Shown piece by piece: positions 45,963-49,584 of a DNA stretch of 49,584 bases. The translations under genes were made by a program, and so were the position numbers. The notes beneath the pieces were generated by a model that saw only the letters and a list, made by a program, of their open reading frames with translations, was not told the DNA's origin and searched no databases. The stretch's first letter is position 1. Each line of letters starts with the position of its first letter. Source of the DNA: Lachnospiraceae bacterium MD335 (GTDB taxonomy: Bacteria; Bacillota; Clostridia; Lachnospirales; Lachnospiraceae); contig KE159628.1 in NCBI GenBank assembly GCA_000403335.2, forward strand, positions 800,975 to 850,558, written 5' to 3'.

Positions 45963-46352
45963 ATGTTAGGTGGTTCAGTCTATATAGCGTTTACGCGTTT
46001 TGTCATTAGTTTAATAGGAGTAATCTTAATATTCCTGCAAATCAGCAAATCAAGATTCCGTCCCCAAAAGACAATCCTGTGCTATGCATTTTTTTGCGCG
46101 GCAGTGGCGTTTGGGGGATGTGTTTGGTATATGGTGGACTGGAATAGCTGTGTGCGGATGGTGGCGTTTGCCATGTACCTGTGCTTTATGGTTTTTGCCA
46201 TTTGGATTAGCGGGGAGTCCATTTATCTGTCGTTTTATAAGCTGGCGCTGGTTTTTTATCTGATGGCGGTATTCGTCATCGGTTCGCTGGAGATTTCCAT
46301 TCTTTTTTTCACCGGAATGTGTGGGCGGACATTATTGCGCGCATTTTTCTGA
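45963..46352 (+). CDS. GHKL sensor kinase, N-terminal membrane part (frameshifted)
   Basis: Several hydrophobic helices (IAFTRFVISLIGVILIFLQ, ILCYAFFCAAVAFGG, MVAFAMYLCFMVFAIW, LALVFYLMAVFVIGSL) form the first part of the sensor domain. The start could be ATG 45951 (1 base after AAAGGAG) or ATG 45963 (13 bases after); neither spacing is ideal. The longer open frame from 45819 covers the operator boxes and is unlikely to be translated. The frame runs off at 46352, while the rest of the kinase continues in the -1 frame from about 46304-46318. A T7 run and the slippery heptamer T TTT TTC (46304-46310) lie exactly at the joint. Confidence 0.65.
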   Translation: MLGGSVYIAFTRFVISLIGVILIFLQISKSRFRPQKTILCYAFFCAAVAFGGCVWYMVDWNSCVRMVAFAMYLCFMVFAIWISGESIYLSFYKLALVFYLMAVFVIGSLEISILFFTGMCGRTLLRAFF

Positions 46353-47284
46353 TTGGTCTGATTATGTGGCTGATTGACAGATATGTAAAAAAATCCATTC
46401 AGGGCTTTGGGGATTTTATTGAGAAAGAAGCGGACAAGTTTAGTGTCGCCGTTATGATAATCAGCATCCTGTTAGGCATCGGGTACATCCTAAACCCGTA
46501 TCTGAGCAGGGAAGTAACGCCGTACCGTATCTATCAGGTTGCGGTCAATTTTATCCTGACAGGAATGCTGCAGCTCCTAATCTTTCACTTTTACTGCCAC
46601 GTCGGCAATGAGAAGGAATATGAGCGGGAAAAACAGATGATACAAATGAATTACAGGCTTTTGGAACGGCAGATGGAGATTTTGGAAGAAAGCGTCGAAT
46701 CGAGCAAGCGTATTCACCATGATGCAAGACACCACAATGCCGTCATAGCGGAGTATATCCGCAGGGGGCAGAGCGAGGAACTGCTTGCCTATCTGAAAGA
46801 ATACGAAAAGGAAACGGATTGCGGAATGCCAAAAATGATATGTGCCAATGCCGCAGTCAACAATATTCTGTCCGCATATACCAAAAAGGCGAGAAATCAG
46901 GGGATAGAGGTGATACTGGACGTCGGAATTGACAAAAATCTGACAATACCCAGTATTGACTTGGTGGCAATCCTTGCCAATGCCTATGAAAATGCGATTT
47001 ATGCCTGTATGGAAGTGAAAAAAAGTCAGGATAAAAGAAACTGCTTTATCCATGTGCTGCTCAAAAGGCGAAGTGATAAACTGGTGTTCTCCTGCCGCAA
47101 TACCTGCAAAATGGAAACAAAATTAAAGGACGGACAGCCGGAGACTGCATTTACAGGCGGGATAGGCGTTTCCAGCATGATTCGGTCCGCGGAAAAATAC
47201 GGGGGAAAGTACGATTTTAAGAATGAAAAGGGCATATTTGTGTTTCGCCTGATTATGGACGCAAAAGCAGTGGAGGAATGTTAA
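46319..47284 (+). CDS. GHKL sensor histidine kinase, C-terminal part (AgrC-like)
   Basis: Continuation of the preceding frame. Two or three more membrane helices lead to a cytosolic kinase with a coiled linker (QMNYRLLERQMEILEE). The phospho-acceptor box HHDARHHNAVI, the N box ILANAYENAIYAC and the G box TGGIGVSSMIRSAEKYGG are all intact. This is the GHKL/HATPase_c_5 type that usually signals to LytTR response regulators, often in peptide quorum sensing. No response regulator or peptide gene is adjacent in the window. The listed start is a GTG inside the joint with no ribosome site, so expression depends on frame restoration. Confidence 0.78.
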   Translation: MWADIIARIFLIGLIMWLIDRYVKKSIQGFGDFIEKEADKFSVAVMIISILLGIGYILNPYLSREVTPYRIYQVAVNFILTGMLQLLIFHFYCHVGNEKEYEREKQMIQMNYRLLERQMEILEESVESSKRIHHDARHHNAVIAEYIRRGQSEELLAYLKEYEKETDCGMPKMICANAAVNNILSAYTKKARNQGIEVILDVGIDKNLTIPSIDLVAILANAYENAIYACMEVKKSQDKRNCFIHVLLKRRSDKLVFSCRNTCKMETKLKDGQPETAFTGGIGVSSMIRSAEKYGGKYDFKNEKGIFVFRLIMDAKAVEEC

Positions 47285-47327
47285 AAGGAGCATATTTTAA
47301 GAGCATTATGTCAACAAACTGCGAATT

Positions 47328-47388
47328 GTACCCCCAAAACAGCAAAGTATACCAAAACAGTTGTTATTTTATAGAAGTTTGATAGAGT
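47328..47388 (+). promoter_or_regulatory. LytTR-type regulated promoter upstream of the BspA-like gene
   Basis: GTACC at 47328-47332 and ATACC at 47349-47353 are 21 bp apart, each followed closely by an AAAAC stretch. Exactly 26 bases later comes TGATAGAGT (47380-47388). Box spacing and distance to the -10 are identical to the kinase promoter, so the same regulator probably acts at both. Confidence 0.72.
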
Positions 47389-47435
47389 GGAGTCAGAAGT
47401 CGGTAAACAAGGCGAAACAAAACGGAGGGATATTT

Positions 47436-49584
47436 ATGCACAAATTAATGCAGACAGAAACAAAAAAACGATTACGGAAAATTATGGCAATGCTGCTCTC
47501 GGCGGCGCTGATATTAGGGACAGTACAAGGTGAGGTTCCCGTTAATGTAATGGCACAAGAACATACCGGGGAGGGGTACATTGAGGCTTCGGAAAATATA
47601 AGTGAGCCTGCGGAAGAGATTATGGAAGAAGAGCCGGTCAACGAAGAAACCAGAAATGAAGAGCCGGTCAAAGCGGAAACGGATAATAAAGATACGGAAG
47701 AAACCGTGACGAGAGAACAGGACACGGCAATAGTTTCGGAATACGAGCCGTCGCAGGAGCCGCAAGAGCAGGTTTCCGAGGAAGAGGTGTCGGAAATTGC
47801 TGGCGAAAACAATGCACAGTTAAAGGCGGCATCAGATGCGTCGGCGCGGTCTGGCAACATTTATTCCGGGACGGACTGGAATTTGGGTGAAACCGACAAA
47901 AAGCTGGTCATTGAGTCCGACGCGGGAATGGCGGACTGGTGCATTGCAAAAACATCGCGGGTGGAAACATTTTACGAAGATAAGATTACATCTGTAGAAA
48001 TAAAAGACGGTGTATCGTACATAGGGGAAGAAGCGTTTTTTTACTGCCAAAACATAACGAGCGTAACGATACCAAGCAGTGTGACAAGCATCGAAAGCGG
48101 GGCGTTTGATTTGTGTACAGGTTTGCCGCAGATAACAATTCCGAATAGTGTAATAAATATAGAAGCAAGTGCGTTTTATGGATGTCGTCAGCTGACGGAG
48201 ATAACGATACCGAATATAACAAACATAAAGGCGTCCACATTTGGTAGTTGCAAGGGGTTGAAAACAATAACAATTCCAAACAGTGTAACAAGTATAGGGG
48301 AATGTGCGTTTTCCCATTGCAGCGGGGCGGAAACAATAACAATACCAAACACTGTAACAAGTATAGGGGAAGGGGCGTTTTCCTATTGCAGCGGGGTGGA
48401 AACAATAACAATACCAAACAGTGTAACAAGCATGGGAGATGGTGTATTAATGGGGTGTGATGCCCTAAAAGACGTAAAGCTGCCGAACGACATAACAAGT
48501 ATAGGGAAAGAGACATTTTCGCAGTGCATAAATCTAACGAGTATCACAATTCCGGACAGTGTGACCAGTATAGGAGAAATGGCATTTGCATTTTGCAGCA
48601 GCTTGGAAAGTATTACGCTGCCGGACAAGATGACTGACATAGGAAGGGCAGCATTTGCGATGTGTGCAAAATTAACGAGTATCACAATCCCGGACAGTGT
48701 AACCAGTATAGGAGCAATTGCATTTGCATATTGCAGCAGTTTAGAAAGCATTAAAATGGAGCCGGATACGCCGCCACAGCTTGGATTAGATGAAGATGAT
48801 GTGGGAGTGTTTACCGAATGTAAATTTGTAACGGATAATGTAAAAGGAATAAAGGTACCCGTAGGCTTCGAGAACGCCTACAAAACCGCATGGACAGACT
48901 GGGCGGATTTCATTATAGCAAACATCGCCTCCGGCAAAGGTTGGACGCTTGACAGTGAAGGAACACTGACAATCGAATCCGAGGACGGAATAGAAGACTG
49001 GTGTAATAATCAGAAGAATGGCAGAGAGATCTATAAGAACGATGTAACAAGTGCGAAGATACTGGATGGCGTGGTCAACGTAAAAGCCGTGTTATGGGGT
49101 GCGAAAAATGTAAAAAGCGTAGAGCTTCCGGACAGTGTGAAAAGTATTGGAAATCTAGCGTTTTCACGTTGCCAAAGCCTAACGGATATAACGATACCGG
49201 AGGGCGTGACCAGCATAGGGGAGGAGGCATTTTATGAATGCAGAAGTCTGCCCGGTATCAATCTCCCGTCCGGGCTGACGAACATAGGAAGGTATGCATT
49301 TTCATATTGTTATGGATTGACGGATATTGATATTCCGGTCGGTGCGACAGGTGGGGATTGGGTGTTTTCTCATTGCATAGGATTAACGCATGTCACAATT
49401 CCTGACGGCATGACCGAAATATGGGGAGGTATGTTTTCCGGCTGTACCGAATTGACTGCTATAGAGATTCCGGACAGCGTGACCAAGATAGGTGATTGGG
49501 CATTTTCAGAGTGCAGCGGCTTGACAAGCATCAACATTCCATCCGATGTGACCGAGATTGGGGGTGGAGCGTTTTCAGAGTGCA
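47436..49584 (+). CDS. BspA-like leucine-rich repeat surface protein (3' end beyond the window)
   Basis: The open frame continues past base 49584. ATG 47436 has GGAGG seven bases upstream. The first ~40 residues are a signal peptide (KKRLRK, then a hydrophobic core, cleavage near VMA-QEH), followed by ~85 Glu/Thr-rich residues like those at the start of the giant protein. From ~residue 185 come LRR_5/BspA-type repeats of 23 residues, with the pattern LTSITIPDSVTSIGxxAFxxC. Two blocks are separated by a spacer at ~residues 445-530 in which DWC recurs. Family members are surface adhesins or ligand-binding proteins in gut and oral anaerobes. The promoter carries paired LytTR-type boxes, so expression is likely density- or signal-controlled. 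Attachment mode cannot be seen. Confidence 0.9.
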   Translation, partial: MHKLMQTETKKRLRKIMAMLLSAALILGTVQGEVPVNVMAQEHTGEGYIEASENISEPAEEIMEEEPVNEETRNEEPVKAETDNKDTEETVTREQDTAIVSEYEPSQEPQEQVSEEEVSEIAGENNAQLKAASDASARSGNIYSGTDWNLGETDKKLVIESDAGMADWCIAKTSRVETFYEDKITSVEIKDGVSYIGEEAFFYCQNITSVTIPSSVTSIESGAFDLCTGLPQITIPNSVINIEASAFYGCRQLTEITIPNITNIKASTFGSCKGLKTITIPNSVTSIGECAFSHCSGAETITIPNTVTSIGEGAFSYCSGVETITIPNSVTSMGDGVLMGCDALKDVKLPNDITSIGKETFSQCINLTSITIPDSVTSIGEMAFAFCSSLESITLPDKMTDIGRAAFAMCAKLTSITIPDSVTSIGAIAFAYCSSLESIKMEPDTPPQLGLDEDDVGVFTECKFVTDNVKGIKVPVGFENAYKTAWTDWADFIIANIASGKGWTLDSEGTLTIESEDGIEDWCNNQKNGREIYKNDVTSAKILDGVVNVKAVLWGAKNVKSVELPDSVKSIGNLAFSRCQSLTDITIPEGVTSIGEEAFYECRSLPGINLPSGLTNIGRYAFSYCYGLTDIDIPVGATGGDWVFSHCIGLTHVTIPDGMTEIWGGMFSGCTELTAIEIPDSVTKIGDWAFSECSGLTSINIPSDVTEIGGGAFSEC
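48263..48400 (+). repeat. Two nearly identical 69-bp tandem units in the LRR gene
   Basis: Units 48263-48331 and 48332-48400 differ at only a handful of the 69 positions and encode one 23-residue LRR each; a third partial match starts at 48401. This indicates recent duplication and possible copy-number change. Confidence 0.75.

Noticed and set aside
48263-48800. Regular 69-bp repeats suggesting a CRISPR array
   Set aside because: The repeats are contiguous, in frame and encode LRR units; there are no spacers and no cas genes.

Overview
The window looks like a chromosomal segment of a low-to-mid G+C Gram-positive anaerobe, most likely a Lachnospiraceae-type Clostridium. Reasons: AAGGAG-type ribosome sites, sigma-A promoters, A+T-rich glycosyltransferase genes, a GHKL sensor kinase with LytTR-style operators, BspA-type leucine-rich repeats, Big_2/PPC-like surface proteins, and no outer-membrane export genes. 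No rRNA, tRNA, CRISPR array or intact insertion sequence was seen.

Bases 1-32713 form a surface-polysaccharide locus in several transcription units. The left edge (1-4893) holds a truncated pyruvyltransferase remnant, a radical SAM/auxiliary-cluster enzyme, a decayed gene, a NodB-like deacetylase and a family-2 glycosyltransferase. A stand-alone AAA/PD-(D/E)XK protein follows (4999-6684). Next come a DUF4422-GT8 fusion, a frameshifted polyprenyl-phosphate glycosyltransferase, two large GT-C-like membrane proteins (9963-14115), a dead acyltransferase scrap, and a run with GT2+DUF2304, GT2, Wzx-type flippase, GT4 and an SGNH protein (14720-20816). Facing that run is a minus-strand operon encoding an MBOAT acyltransferase, an acyl carrier protein and an AMP-ligase fused to a nitroreductase domain. 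With the SGNH protein this makes a Dlt-like O-acylation set. Then come manC-manA (GDP-mannose supply, minus strand) and, divergently, glf (UDP-Galf), a GT-C protein and two more GT2 enzymes. Three DPM1-type glycosyltransferases and three GT-C-like membrane proteins suggest that part of the glycan is built outside the membrane from polyprenyl-phosphate sugars.

Bases 32776-45061 encode two secreted proteins with their own promoters and terminators: a 695-residue Big_2-type protein with distinctive codon use, and a 3214-residue giant with MBG/YDG-like, Big_2, FN3-like and about eleven PPC-like domains. The giant has a G9 tract 64 codons after its start.

Bases 45078-49584 hold an Uma2 protein, a frameshifted GHKL histidine kinase, and the start of a BspA-like LRR surface protein that runs off the window. 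The kinase and the LRR gene share one promoter layout: two GTACC-type boxes 21 bp apart, then exactly 26 bp to a TGATA(T/G)AGT -10 region. This points to one LytTR response regulator, not present in the window.

The observations most worth following are the ligase-nitroreductase/ACP/MBOAT/SGNH set, the paired LytTR-type promoters, the simple-sequence tracts in surface genes, and the YKxW coiled-coil tails shared by unrelated polysaccharide enzymes.
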